Positions 56,262 to 64,000 of a DNA stretch of 64,000 nucleotides are shown piece after piece. The stretch covers positions 1-64,000 of the forward strand of contig CANQNT010000005.1 of assembly GCA_947625255.1 (NCBI GenBank), written 5' to 3'. The translations under genes and the position numbers were made by a program. The DNA comes from an uncultured Acetatifactor sp. GTDB taxonomy: Bacteria; Bacillota; Clostridia; Lachnospirales; Lachnospiraceae. Position 1 is the stretch's first letter. Each line of letters opens with the position of its first letter. Below the pieces are notes generated by a model that was not told where the DNA came from, made no database searches, and was given only the letters and a program-made list of their open reading frames with translations.

Positions 56262-57596
56262 ATGACAGTGGAAGAGTTAAGCCAAATTGTTCGAGAGAAC
56301 GGAATTGTTGGAGCCGGAGGAGCCGGATTTCCCACATATGTGAAGATTGATAAGCGTGCGAACACCATTTTGCTGAACTGTGCGGAGTGTGAACCTCTGC
56401 TGCGTCTGCACAGGCAGCTGCTCAAGGAATGTGCCCGGGAGATCGTGAGCACCTTTGCCATGATCGCGGACGTGGTGGAAGCGGAAGAAGCCATCATCGG
56501 TGTAAAGGAAAAATATCGCAGTACCGTGGAGGCTCTGCGGCAGTGTGTGCATGAATATCCCAAAGTGCGTATCCAGCTTTTGCCGGGCGCTTACCCCATG
56601 GGAGACGAGGTGGTGTTGATTTATGAGGCTACCGGCAGGGTCATTTCGCCGGGGGGTCTGCCCATTGAAGCCGGAGTGGCTGTTTTCAATGTGGAAACGG
56701 TGTATAATATCTATCGTGCTTTGGAGAAATCCAGGCCAGTTGTGGATAAAGTGGTCACCGTGGTAGGAGAGGTCCGGCATCCGGTGACCGTGCGCGTTCC
56801 CTTGGGAACGTCCATGAAAGAGGTCGTGGATATGGCCGGCGGTGAAAAACTTTCCAGTGAGGAGTTGGTGTACCTGGTGGGAGGACCCATGATGGGGCAT
56901 ATCGGAGACCCCGGAGAACCGGTTACCAAGACGACCAACGCGATTTTGTTGTTGCCCAAGGATCATCCCATTATCCTGCGGAAACTGGCACCCGCATCCG
57001 TCGGCATGAAGAGGGCTGCTTCTTCCTGCTGTCAGTGTGAGACGTGTACGGATTTGTGCCCCAGATACAATTTGGGCCATCCTATCGAGCCGCACCGCTT
57101 TATGCGTGCCATGAGCAATCATGACTATGGCGATCTGGACGCGTTTTTAAATCTGTTTTTCTGCAGTGGCTGCGGATTGTGTGAAATGTTCTCTTGTCCT
57201 CAGGGCCTGTCTCCCAGGAGCCTGATCAATGATTGCAAGGACGGGCTGCGGAAAGCGGGGATCAAGGCCCCAAAGGGTGTAAAGCCCGCACCGGTAGGGG
57301 AGGCCAGAGACTATCGCAGAGTGCCGGAGAATCGTCTGGAGGCCCGGCTGGGACTGACGAAGTATGAGACGGATGCGCCTTTGGACAATCGAGTAAGAGC
57401 GGTAAAAAGAGTGCGGGAGCTGTTTTCCCAGCATATCGGCGCGCCGGCCGTTTGTGCGGTACGGAAAGGGGACCGGGTGACGAGAGGGCAAGTGGTTGCC
57501 GCGGCGCCGCAAGGATTGGGCGTGCCGGTTCACGCGTCCATTTGTGGGATTGTGACCGAAGTGACGGATCGATATGTGGAAATCGCGGCGGACTAG
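56262..57596 (+). CDS. pduS: PduS-like electron-transfer flavoprotein (RnfC family)
   Basis: A 444-residue protein with the RnfC-like N-terminal FMN domain (GIVGAGGAGFPTYVK), an SLBB segment (RVPLGTSMKEVVDMAGGEK) and two ferredoxin clusters, CCQCETCTDLCP and CSGCGLCEMFSCP, at about residues 255-310. PduS moves electrons across or within the shell, in B12 systems to cobalamin reductase. Here, with no B12 enzyme, it may recycle NADH or feed the activase. It ends in a GTD-like RVRELFS and biotinyl-like lobe (VHASICGIV). It lies 25 nt after the vertex gene. Confidence 0.9.
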   Translation: MTVEELSQIVRENGIVGAGGAGFPTYVKIDKRANTILLNCAECEPLLRLHRQLLKECAREIVSTFAMIADVVEAEEAIIGVKEKYRSTVEALRQCVHEYPKVRIQLLPGAYPMGDEVVLIYEATGRVISPGGLPIEAGVAVFNVETVYNIYRALEKSRPVVDKVVTVVGEVRHPVTVRVPLGTSMKEVVDMAGGEKLSSEELVYLVGGPMMGHIGDPGEPVTKTTNAILLLPKDHPIILRKLAPASVGMKRAASSCCQCETCTDLCPRYNLGHPIEPHRFMRAMSNHDYGDLDAFLNLFFCSGCGLCEMFSCPQGLSPRSLINDCKDGLRKAGIKAPKGVKPAPVGEARDYRRVPENRLEARLGLTKYETDAPLDNRVRAVKRVRELFSQHIGAPAVCAVRKGDRVTRGQVVAAAPQGLGVPVHASICGIVTEVTDRYVEIAAD

Positions 57597-57626
57597 TGGA
57601 GATGTATGCGGAAGTCGCGGCGGATT
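57572..57626. repeat. Duplicated 23-nt tail of the pduS-like gene
   Basis: Units 57572-57594 and 57604-57626 differ at three positions and each ends in a stop-like GGACTAG/GGATTAA. The second copy is outside the coding frame, a trace of a local slippage or duplication. Confidence 0.6.
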
Positions 57627-57652
57627 AACGGAAAAGGAAAGGTCGAGGCATT

Positions 57653-58201
57653 ATGGCAAGATCAATTGGAATGATAGAATTTAAGACGGTTGCAGCCGGC
57701 GTGACAGCGGCGGACAGAATGGTAAAGACAGCCGAAGTGGAGCTTTTGGAGGCGCAGGTTGTCTGTCCGGGCAAGTATATCGCCTTGATTGCCGGAGAAT
57801 TAAGCGCGGTGCGCAGCGCCGTGGAGGCGGCAAAGGCCATCTGCGAGGAGCAGTTTATTGACAGCTTTGTGCTGGGCAATCCTCATGAAAGCATTTTCCC
57901 GGCTATCTATGGAACATCGCATGTGGAAAACATCAGTGCTCTGGGAATCCTGGAAACGTTTGACGCCGCGGCGATCATTGTGGCGGCGGATGTGGCGGCC
58001 AAGACGGCCATCGTGGATCTGATCGAGCTAAGGATTGCCAAGGGAATGTGCGGAAAGTCTTACCTTTATCTGACCGGCGAGGTGGCGGCTGTGGAAGCGG
58101 CCATAGAGCATGCAAAGGATTCCGTGGCACCGGGAGGAATGTACCTGGATTCTTCCGTGATCGCCCATCCCGACGCGCAGATCTGTAAGTCCATATTGTA
58201 A
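57653..58201 (+). CDS. pduT: Tandem-BMC trimeric shell protein, PduT-like
   Basis: A 182-residue protein with two BMC domains in tandem (about 4-85 and 95-180: SIGMIEFKTVAAGVTAADRM and ALGILETFDAAAIIVAADVA). Trimers form pseudo-hexamers. Cys38, in VVCPGKY, matches the position of the PduT cysteine that holds a [4Fe-4S] cluster at the trimer pore. Together with PduS this gives a route for electrons through the shell. Last gene of the locus; a terminator follows. Confidence 0.9.
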   Translation: MARSIGMIEFKTVAAGVTAADRMVKTAEVELLEAQVVCPGKYIALIAGELSAVRSAVEAAKAICEEQFIDSFVLGNPHESIFPAIYGTSHVENISALGILETFDAAAIIVAADVAAKTAIVDLIELRIAKGMCGKSYLYLTGEVAAVEAAIEHAKDSVAPGGMYLDSSVIAHPDAQICKSIL

Positions 58202-58217
58202 AGGCAAAGGATAAGAA

Positions 58218-58262
58218 AACGCCCGGTGACGGACCCGGTAGGGTTGGCCGCCGGGTGTTTTT
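58218..58262 (+). terminator. Terminator of the microcompartment operon
   Basis: Stem AACGCCCGG/CCGGGTGTT (one G-U pair) with a run of T residues at 58258-58262. It begins 17 nt after the PduT-like stop. Confidence 0.8.
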
Positions 58263-58294
58263 AAATCCTGGATGTTTTGAAAGGAGGAGGTGTT

Positions 58295-59281
58295 GTGAAA
58301 AATCTTGTATCCCGGGAAAATTGGATCAAAAGTATAAAAGTAGCTTTGGCCGCGGTTTTGTCCATTGCGTTGGCGGGGGAATTGGGGCTGCGGTATTCGG
58401 CCACTGCCGGCATCATTACAATCCTGAGCATTCAAGCCACGAAGCGGGAAACGCTGCAGAGTGCGCGGAACCGTGGCCTGGCGTTTTTGTGTGCGCTTTT
58501 GCTGGCTGCGGTCTTCTATCGGATCTTTGGATTTACTCTTGTGGCGTTTGCGCTGTATCTCCTTTTTTTCATCCTCCTTTGTCTGGGGGCCGGATGGGCG
58601 GAGGCCATTACCATGGATTCCGTTCTGATTTCTCATTTCCTGGCTGAAAAAAGCATGGATCTGGGACTGGTCTGTAACGAAGCGGGACTTTTTCTGATCG
58701 GTGCCGGGACGGGCATTCTCGTCAATCTGCACCTGACGCGCAAGGGGAAAGAATTTACCCGCCTGGCGGCTGCGGTAGATGAGCAAATGAAGGAAATCCT
58801 GCATCAAATGAGCGAATGGCTGCGGAAAAAGGATAAAAGTGCATATGATAATGCGTGCTTTCGGGTACTGGAAGAACGAATGCGCGCTGCCAAGCTCTGT
58901 GCCGCGGCCAATTACAATAACAGCTTTCGGGACAGAAGCACCTATGAGATCGACTATATCCGTATGCGGGAGCGGCAAAGCGTGGTATTTCAGGGAATCT
59001 ACGAAAACATTAAGAGCATCACCTACCTTCCCGTACAGACGGCCCAAGTGGCGGATCTTTTTGCCAGAATCGAAGCGGGTTATCATAAGAACAATACGGT
59101 GGAGGGGTTATTGGCAGATTTAGAAAGCTTGTTTGCGGAAATGAAAAGAGAGGCGCTGCCAGCCTGTCGGGAAGAGTTCGAGGCCAGAGCGATCTTGTTC
59201 TATATTTTGAAACAAGTGGAAAAAATGCTGCGCCTGAAAAGGGAATTTATAGAATCCCATGAGTCTTTTGAAAAAAGTTGA
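58295..59281 (+). CDS. FUSC/aromatic acid exporter-family membrane protein (DUF939)
   Basis: A 328-residue protein with about six N-terminal helices (residues 10-150, including GIITILSIQATKRETLQSA and LAFLCALLLAAVFYRIFGF) and a helical cytoplasmic C-domain. This is the YqjA-like aromatic acid exporter layout of Firmicutes. The GTG at 58295 follows AAGGAGGAGG; an ATG at 58277 is also in frame. It lies just after the microcompartment terminator and could export an organic acid or toxic intermediate, but no regulatory link is visible. Confidence 0.82.
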   Translation: MKNLVSRENWIKSIKVALAAVLSIALAGELGLRYSATAGIITILSIQATKRETLQSARNRGLAFLCALLLAAVFYRIFGFTLVAFALYLLFFILLCLGAGWAEAITMDSVLISHFLAEKSMDLGLVCNEAGLFLIGAGTGILVNLHLTRKGKEFTRLAAAVDEQMKEILHQMSEWLRKKDKSAYDNACFRVLEERMRAAKLCAAANYNNSFRDRSTYEIDYIRMRERQSVVFQGIYENIKSITYLPVQTAQVADLFARIEAGYHKNNTVEGLLADLESLFAEMKREALPACREEFEARAILFYILKQVEKMLRLKREFIESHESFEKS

Positions 59282-59387
59282 TTGCGGCATCTGTCTGACA
59301 GGAATAGGGAAAAAAGGGCGGACAGTTATTTCAACGAATCACAATGCAGGCAGACGGCAGTGACGTTATACTGTTATCTGCCTGCTT

Positions 59388-60206
59388 TTACTGTTCCTCT
59401 TTCACATAATACTGTGCCAGCGCGAGCCAGAGTTCACGGTATTTGCCGTCGGCGTTGTAAAGTGTCTCATGAGAGCCTGTCTGCACGATCCTGCCCTCGT
59501 CAAACACCGCGATATTGTCGCAGAAGCGGCAGCTGGACAGCCTGTGGCTGATATAAACAGCAGTCTTTCCCTTAACTATGTTGTAAAAGCTCTGATAAAT
59601 TTCAAACTCGGCGATGGGATCGAGGGCGGCTGTGGGCTCATCCAGGATCATAAAGGGACTTCCCTTGTAAAGCGCCCGTGCCAGGGCGGTATCCACGGTT
59701 TCCGAAGCGGCGATTTTCCGGCAGCGGGCAGCCCTCGCCGTGGTTAAAATGATCCGGAACTGCGAAATATTCCCGGTAATAGCCGATTTTAACGGCTTTG
59801 TCGATCATGTCGTTCAAGAGACCGCCGATGCCGTCGAGCCAGGCAGAGAAGCCTGTGATCAGTCCGAAGTAAAAAGCAAAATCCCCGGCTCCCAGGCTGC
59901 CATGGAATATCTGATAGATGAGTACGGCGTAAGAGAGGCCGTTTTGCAAAAAGGTCAGGAATGCGCTGAAAATCCCACTCCAAAAGCCTCTGGCAGTATT
60001 CCTTTTCTCCCACAGGAACCGCTCCCGCTGACAGCCGCCCAAAAGCCCTGACAGCCAGTCAAACATTCCGTAAACCCGGATATCCTTGGCGTGATCCAAT
60101 TTTTCCGAAAAGCTTTGCGGGTACGATATTTTACGGTCCGTCGCCGCCCACTCGTTAAATATTCGCGCTCTTGTGCGTTGTCGTCGCAGAGGGAAACGGT
60201 AAACAT
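59388..60206 (-). pseudogene. Wrecked ABC exporter fused to the start of a lost response regulator
   Basis: Read on the minus strand from 60206: after an AAAGGAG site the first 18 codons (MFTVSLCDDNAQEREYLT) are the N-terminus of a response regulator. The sequence then shifts frame into the membrane half of an ABC exporter (ARIFNEWAATDRKISYPQ to about 59760). It next jumps, again out of frame, to the end of an ATPase domain (TALARALYKG, MILDEPTAALDP, AVYISHRLSSC). Walker A and the signature motif are missing. At least two deletions are needed. It is non-functional as it stands and marks a lost sensor/exporter locus. Confidence 0.8.
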
Positions 60207-60313
60207 GGCGAGGCTCCTTTGGGTTGATGAGATTAGTGTAGCATACCGCGGCCATTGGCTGCAATCAGATTTATAAACATTGTGGTTTTTTGTTGTTTTT
60301 ATGCAAAAAGGTG

Positions 60314-60343
60314 TTGTGAAGCAGTGGAGAAATAGTGTATAAT
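60314..60343 (+). promoter_or_regulatory. Promoter of the DeoR regulator gene
   Basis: TTGTGA (60314-60319), 18 nt, TATAAT (60338-60343), 36 nt before the start at 60379. Confidence 0.6.
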
Positions 60344-60378
60344 GAATCTGTAACCAAAGGAAGAATCGGGGGTTTGTT

Positions 60379-61146
60379 ATGTTAGCGCTGGAGAGAAGGA
60401 ATCTGATATTGGAGAAGCTGCAGGAGGAAAAGCGCGTGGTGGTAAACGAGCTCAGCGCGCAGTTTGGTGTCTCGGAAGAGACCATCCGCAGGGATTTGGA
60501 GAAGCTGGAAAAGGAAGGACTAGCGACCAAGAGCTATGGCGGGGCAGTGCTGAACGAGAGCACCAGTATTGACATGCCTTTTAACGTGCGCAAAAAAGCC
60601 AATGTATCTGGGAAACAGAAAATCGCGGAGATGGTGGCCGCCCGGATTCATGATGGGGACCATATTATTCTGGATGCCAGTTCCACGGCCGTTTTTATCG
60701 CCAAGGCCATCAAGGACAAGGAACATCTGACGGTGATCACCAATTCCATTGAAATCATTATCGAGCTTTCCGACGTATCCGACTGGAATATCATCTGTTC
60801 GGGAGGAAGCCTGCGGGAAGGATACCTGGCTCTGGTGGGCCCCAAGACCGTGGAGGGGTTCAGCAGCTTTAACGCGGACAAGGCGATTTTGTCCTGCAAG
60901 GGGATTGACTTGGTGAAAGGCGCCACCGATGGAAACGAGATGTTTTCCCAGGCGAAGCAGGTCATGATGCAGTCCGCCAAGGAGACGATTCTGGCTGTGG
61001 ACAGTTCGAAGTTTGACAAGGTAGCTTTTGCCAAGCTATGCAATGCCAATGATATGGACATCGTCATCACGGATCGCAAGCCGGATGAAAGATGGATGGG
61101 ATATTTTGAGAGAAACCATGTGGAATGCGTGTATCCGGAGGGGTAA
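60379..61146 (+). CDS. DeoR-family transcriptional regulator
   Basis: A 255-residue repressor. The N-terminal winged helix (about 1-55) has RRNLILEKLQ and the recognition helix in VSEETIRRDLEKLE. The C-terminal DeoR sensor domain (about 75-235), with LDASSTAVFIAKAI and VDSSKFDKVAFA, binds phosphorylated sugars. It is the only sugar-type regulator near the microcompartment and so a candidate for its control by a sugar phosphate, though it lies about 2 kb beyond the terminator. No operator repeat was identified. Confidence 0.9.
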   Translation: MLALERRNLILEKLQEEKRVVVNELSAQFGVSEETIRRDLEKLEKEGLATKSYGGAVLNESTSIDMPFNVRKKANVSGKQKIAEMVAARIHDGDHIILDASSTAVFIAKAIKDKEHLTVITNSIEIIIELSDVSDWNIICSGGSLREGYLALVGPKTVEGFSSFNADKAILSCKGIDLVKGATDGNEMFSQAKQVMMQSAKETILAVDSSKFDKVAFAKLCNANDMDIVITDRKPDERWMGYFERNHVECVYPEG

Positions 61147-61173
61147 ACTCCGTGAAGATTTCGTTAAAGGGGG

Positions 61174-61202
61174 TTGACAAAACGGGGGGAATGCACTAAA
61201 AT
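61174..61202 (+). promoter_or_regulatory. Promoter of the proS T-box transcript
   Basis: TTGACA (61174-61179), 17 nt, TAAAAT (61197-61202). The -35 box is consensus. It starts roughly 490 nt ahead of proS. Confidence 0.78.
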
Positions 61203-61302
61203 TCCTTATACATATGTGGGAGAATCAGTCAGTGCGGAAGCACGACGCCTGCGCGGCAGGTCGATTCGGGAGTTTATACCATATAAATATCAAATAGACG
61301 TA

Positions 61303-61641
61303 GAAGAGGATTAGTAGGGAGAGAAAGTATCCCAGAGAGAGGATAGGCAAGGCGCGCGGCCGGTGGTTTTGGCTGATCGGAATCCCGAAGGGGGAAGGCG
61401 CATTTTGCCGGGCTGAGAGTCCTTATACCGGATCTCCTGAACCTGCCTTGGAGTCCTGTATGAAAACAAGGTTTTGCGCGGTCCCCGTTTTCCGCCGGCA
61501 GGCGGAGACGAAAGACTGACGCATGGTGGAAATACAGCGTAGCGCCGGCGATAACGGTATGAGAAGAGGAACGTGTCAGACGTTAATAAGGGTGGTACCG
61601 CCGAGCTTTCGGTCCCTTGAAAGGGATAGAGGGCTTTTTTT
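61303..61641 (+). promoter_or_regulatory. T-box riboswitch for proline
   Basis: The leader opens with GAAGAGGATTAGTA, typical of Stem I, and ends with the T-box sequence AAGGGTGGTACCGCC (61588-61602), which binds the uncharged tRNA acceptor end. A terminator stem (GGTCCCTT/AAGGGAT) and a T-run at 61635-61641 follow. A GAACCTGCC segment places a CCT proline codon at 61442-61444 as the likely specifier. Uncharged tRNA-Pro should stabilise the antiterminator and allow proS transcription. Confidence 0.9.
61603..61641 (+). terminator. T-box-controlled terminator
   Basis: Stem around TCGGTCCCTT and AAGGGATAGA followed by seven T residues, 58 nt ahead of the proS start. It competes with the antiterminator formed with the T-box sequence. 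Confidence 0.8.
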
Positions 61642-61698
61642 GTGCCCGTCGATTCCCGCCCGGGAGATTCCGGGAAACAAGAAAAGGAGGGTATCAAA

Positions 61699-63132
61699 AT
61701 GGCAGACAAAAAGATGGTAGAAGCCATCACTTCCATGGACGTGGATTTTGCGCAATGGTACACGGACGTGGTGAAAAAAGCCGAGCTGATCGATTATACC
61801 AGCGTAAAAGGGTGTATGGTGATCAAACCGGCAGGTTATGCGATTTGGGAGTTGATCCAGAAGCAGCTGGATGAGCGTTTTAAGGCGACGGGAGTGGAGA
61901 ATGTTTATCTTCCGATGTTCATTCCGGAGTCTTTGCTTCAAAAGGAAAAGGATCATGTGGAGGGCTTTGCGCCTGAGGTGGCCTGGGTGACGTATGGGGG
62001 TCTCAATCCCCTGCAGGAGCGTCTTTGCGTCAGACCCACGTCGGAAACCTTATTCTGTGATTTTTATAAAAATGACATCCATTCCTATAGGGACTTGCCC
62101 AGGGTTTATAATCAGTGGTGTTCCGTGGTACGGTGGGAAAAGGAGACCAGGCCTTTCCTGCGTTCCCGTGAGTTCCTCTGGCAGGAAGGCCATACGGCCC
62201 ATGCTACCGCGGAGGAGGCACAGGAGCGTACGATTCAGATGCTGAACGTCTATGCGGATTTCTGTGAAGAGGTTCTGGCAATTCCCGTGATCAAAGGGCA
62301 GAAGACGGATAAGGAAAAGTTTGCGGGAGCTGTTTCCACTTATACCATAGAAGCCTTGATGCATGACGGTAAGGCGCTGCAGTCCGGCACCAGCCATAAT
62401 TTCGGAGATGGTTTTGCCAGGGCTTTTGGCATTCAGTTCGCGGATAAGGATAATACGCTGAAGTATGTGTATCAGACCTCCTGGGGCATGACTACTCGTC
62501 TGATCGGGGCGATCATCATGGTGCACGGCGATAACGAGGGTTTGGTGCTTCCTCCTCTGGCGGCGCCCATTCAGGTTTGCGTCATTCCGATTCAGCAGAA
62601 AAAAGAGGGCGTTTTGGAGAAAGCCTATGAACTGAGAGACCGGCTGCGGGGAATCGCCCGCGTCAAGGTGGACGATACGGACAAGACACCTGGCTGGAAG
62701 TTCGCCGAAGCGGAGATGAGGGGTTATCCCATCCGTATTGAAATCGGCCCTAAGGATATCCAGGCGGGAAAATGTGTGATCTGCCGTCGGGATACCAGAG
62801 AGAAGCTGGAAGTTGCCCTTGATGAACTGGAGACCAAGGTGCCTGAAATCCTGGAAACCATTCAGAAGGAAATGCTGGAACGGGCAAGGAAGCATCGGGA
62901 CTCGCATACCTATACGGCTGCAACGATGGAAGAGTTCGAGCGGATTTTCGCGGAAAAATCGGGCTTTGTAAAGGCCATGTGGTGTGGTGACCAGGCCTGT
63001 GAGGACGCAATCAAGGAAAAGCTGGGTGTGACCAGCCGCTGTATGCCCTTTGTGCAGGAGCATTTGGCGGATACTTGTATTTGCTGTGGCAAGCCCGCCA
63101 GGAAGATGGTTTACTGGGGCAGGGCATATTGA
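61699..63132 (+). CDS. proS: Prolyl-tRNA synthetase (short, archaeal/eukaryotic-like form)
   Basis: A 477-residue class II synthetase that charges tRNA-Pro. It has the motif 2 region [20 protein letters not shown] split by the limit of two segments, motif 3 [14 protein letters not shown], and the TSETLF active-site segment. It lacks the editing insertion of the long bacterial form and has the C-terminal zinc-like cysteines (CCGKPA) of the short form. The start has AAAGGAGG 7 nt upstream. T-box control upstream fits its function. Confidence 0.95.
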   Translation: MADKKMVEAITSMDVDFAQWYTDVVKKAELIDYTSVKGCMVIKPAGYAIWELIQKQLDERFKATGVENVYLPMFIPESLLQKEKDHVEGFAPEVAWVTYGGLNPLQERLCVRPTSETLFCDFYKNDIHSYRDLPRVYNQWCSVVRWEKETRPFLRSREFLWQEGHTAHATAEEAQERTIQMLNVYADFCEEVLAIPVIKGQKTDKEKFAGAVSTYTIEALMHDGKALQSGTSHNFGDGFARAFGIQFADKDNTLKYVYQTSWGMTTRLIGAIIMVHGDNEGLVLPPLAAPIQVCVIPIQQKKEGVLEKAYELRDRLRGIARVKVDDTDKTPGWKFAEAEMRGYPIRIEIGPKDIQAGKCVICRRDTREKLEVALDELETKVPEILETIQKEMLERARKHRDSHTYTAATMEEFERIFAEKSGFVKAMWCGDQACEDAIKEKLGVTSRCMPFVQEHLADTCICCGKPARKMVYWGRAY

Positions 63133-63301
63133 TTTTTACTGGATGGCCAGGAATCAGCCTTTCTGTTTGATTGGAGCCGGCCAGGGAAAGTTTTTTTCCC
63201 GGAGGCAGGGATATGCCGCGTATATAAGTGTATAAATCGAGAGCAAGCTGCAAAAAATGGTTCATGATACAATTTTTATCAAATAAAGGAGGAAATGGAT
63301 T

Positions 63302-63613
63302 ATGGCAATTGTGCATGTAACGACGGATAGCTTTGAAAAAGAAGTAATGCAGGCTGACAAGCCGGTGCTTGTGGATTTCTGGGCGAGTTGGTGCGGGCCC
63401 TGCAGGATGCTGGCTCCCGTCATCGACCAATTGGGGGATGAACTGGAGGATGTTAAGGTGTGCAAGGTGGATGTGGACAGTGAACCCTCTCTTGCCACGA
63501 AGTTCGGCGTTATGTCGATTCCCACCCTTATGGTGTTTAAGGACGGTCAGACCGTGGAATCCAGCCTGGGAGTACAAAGCAAGGCAACGATACTAAAGAT
63601 GTTGGGAAAATGA
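63302..63613 (+). CDS. trxA: Thioredoxin
   Basis: A 103-residue thioredoxin with the active-site motif WASWCGPCRM and the cis-proline in MSIPTLMVFKDG. Cytoplasmic disulfide reductase; length and motifs are standard. AAAGGAGG lies 8 nt ahead of the start. The next gene begins 4 nt after its stop. Confidence 0.95.
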   Translation: MAIVHVTTDSFEKEVMQADKPVLVDFWASWCGPCRMLAPVIDQLGDELEDVKVCKVDVDSEPSLATKFGVMSIPTLMVFKDGQTVESSLGVQSKATILKMLGK

Positions 63614-63617
63614 GATA

Positions 63618-64000
63618 AATGAAATATATTGTTTTCGATTTGGAATGGAATCAGGGAGATGGAACGAAAACCGTCAGTACACTTCCTTTCGAAATCATAG
63701 AGCTGGGGGCAGTGAAATACAATGACCGGATGGAAATGATCAGCTCTTTTCATGAAGTCATCCGCCCCCGGGTCTATCCGGAAATGCACTATATTACCAA
63801 ACAGCTGATGCACATCCAGAAGCAGGAATTGAGGTCTGGCAGGTCCTTTGTCTGGGTCATGCGCAAATTCCTGGCGTGGTGCGGAGAGGAAGATCGGATT
63901 TTCTGTACATGGGGTCCGGCGGATTTGACGGAGCTGCAGAGGAATATGAAATACTACGGGATGGAGCCCCTGGCGGAAGGGCCGATTCCTTATTTGGATG
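63618..64000 (+). CDS. 3'-5' exonuclease (DnaQ-like), truncated by the window
   Basis: The first 127 residues are visible, reading MKYIVFDLEWNQGDGTK. The DEDD-type Exo I motif is FDLEWNQ (Asp and Glu), followed by FEIIELGAVKYN, and Exo II begins near FLAWCGEEDRIFCTWGP with the tyrosine/aspartate region following. The family is used in RNA maturation or DNA repair. The gene continues past the window's end. It is closely coupled to trxA. Confidence 0.85.

Noticed and set aside
61203-61302. Additional riboswitch or small RNA before the T-box
   Set aside because: A CGACGCCTGCGCGGCAGGTCG-like hairpin is present but lies within the expected leader and shows no known motif.

Overview
The window looks like a chromosome segment of a gut Lachnospiraceae-type Firmicute (Clostridia). 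Supporting signs are a T-box in front of a short-form prolyl-tRNA synthetase, strong AGGAGG ribosome sites, LytTR regulators, DUF3048/DUF3810 genes, CUT1 sugar ABC transporters, many glycosidases, and a glycyl-radical bacterial microcompartment (BMC) of the GRM5 kind known from Clostridium (Lachnoclostridium) phytofermentans and Roseburia. Genus cannot be fixed by eye.

Layout. 1-1.7 kb: right end of an integrative element with a large serine recombinase, which appears to have split a larC gene; the larC tail is still coupled to kduD. 3-6 kb: a secreted, membrane-anchored GH85 endo-beta-N-acetylglucosaminidase. 6.1-7.9 kb: a decaying LytTR regulator/sensor pair and a small AT-rich secreted protein. 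7.9-17.1 kb: a lipoprotein joining a long sensor-like N-half to a solute-binding C-half, a Ugp-like ABC operon with a phosphodiesterase, and a GH2 glycosidase with an alpha/beta hydrolase. 17.2-18.7 kb: two flavin/PLP-oxidase-fold proteins and tRNA-Leu/tRNA-Tyr. 18.9-25.9 kb: envelope genes (DUF3048, DUF3810, histidine phosphatase) and a Gld-type ABC system. 26-32 kb: GH3, M29 peptidase, GH115-like and CPBP protease genes. 32.2-37.3 kb: a second solute-binding lipoprotein, then rhaB and rhaA. 37.3-42.9 kb (minus): two ABC exporters flanking a DUF1854 protein, behind a 24-codon leader peptide and an intrinsic terminator that together look like an attenuator.

44.8-58.2 kb is the centrepiece: a complete B12-independent 1,2-propanediol BMC locus. 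It holds the glycyl radical dehydratase and its activase, an EutS/PduU shell protein, an EutP/PduV GTPase, a class II sugar-phosphate aldolase, a PduO-C/GlcG protein, CoA-acylating aldehyde dehydrogenase, zinc-type alcohol dehydrogenase, four BMC-H proteins, PduL, a pentameric vertex protein, PduS and a PduT-like trimer. With rhaBA the predicted flow is L-rhamnose (or L-fucose) to the deoxyketose phosphate, then DHAP plus lactaldehyde, 1,2-propanediol, propionaldehyde, and finally propanol or propionyl-phosphate inside the shell. Five cargo proteins carry a short amphipathic encapsulation helix.

58.2-64 kb: a FUSC-type exporter, a wrecked ABC exporter fused to the first codons of a lost response regulator, a DeoR regulator, T-box-proS, thioredoxin and the start of a 3'-5' exonuclease. 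No rRNA, CRISPR array or insertion sequence was seen.
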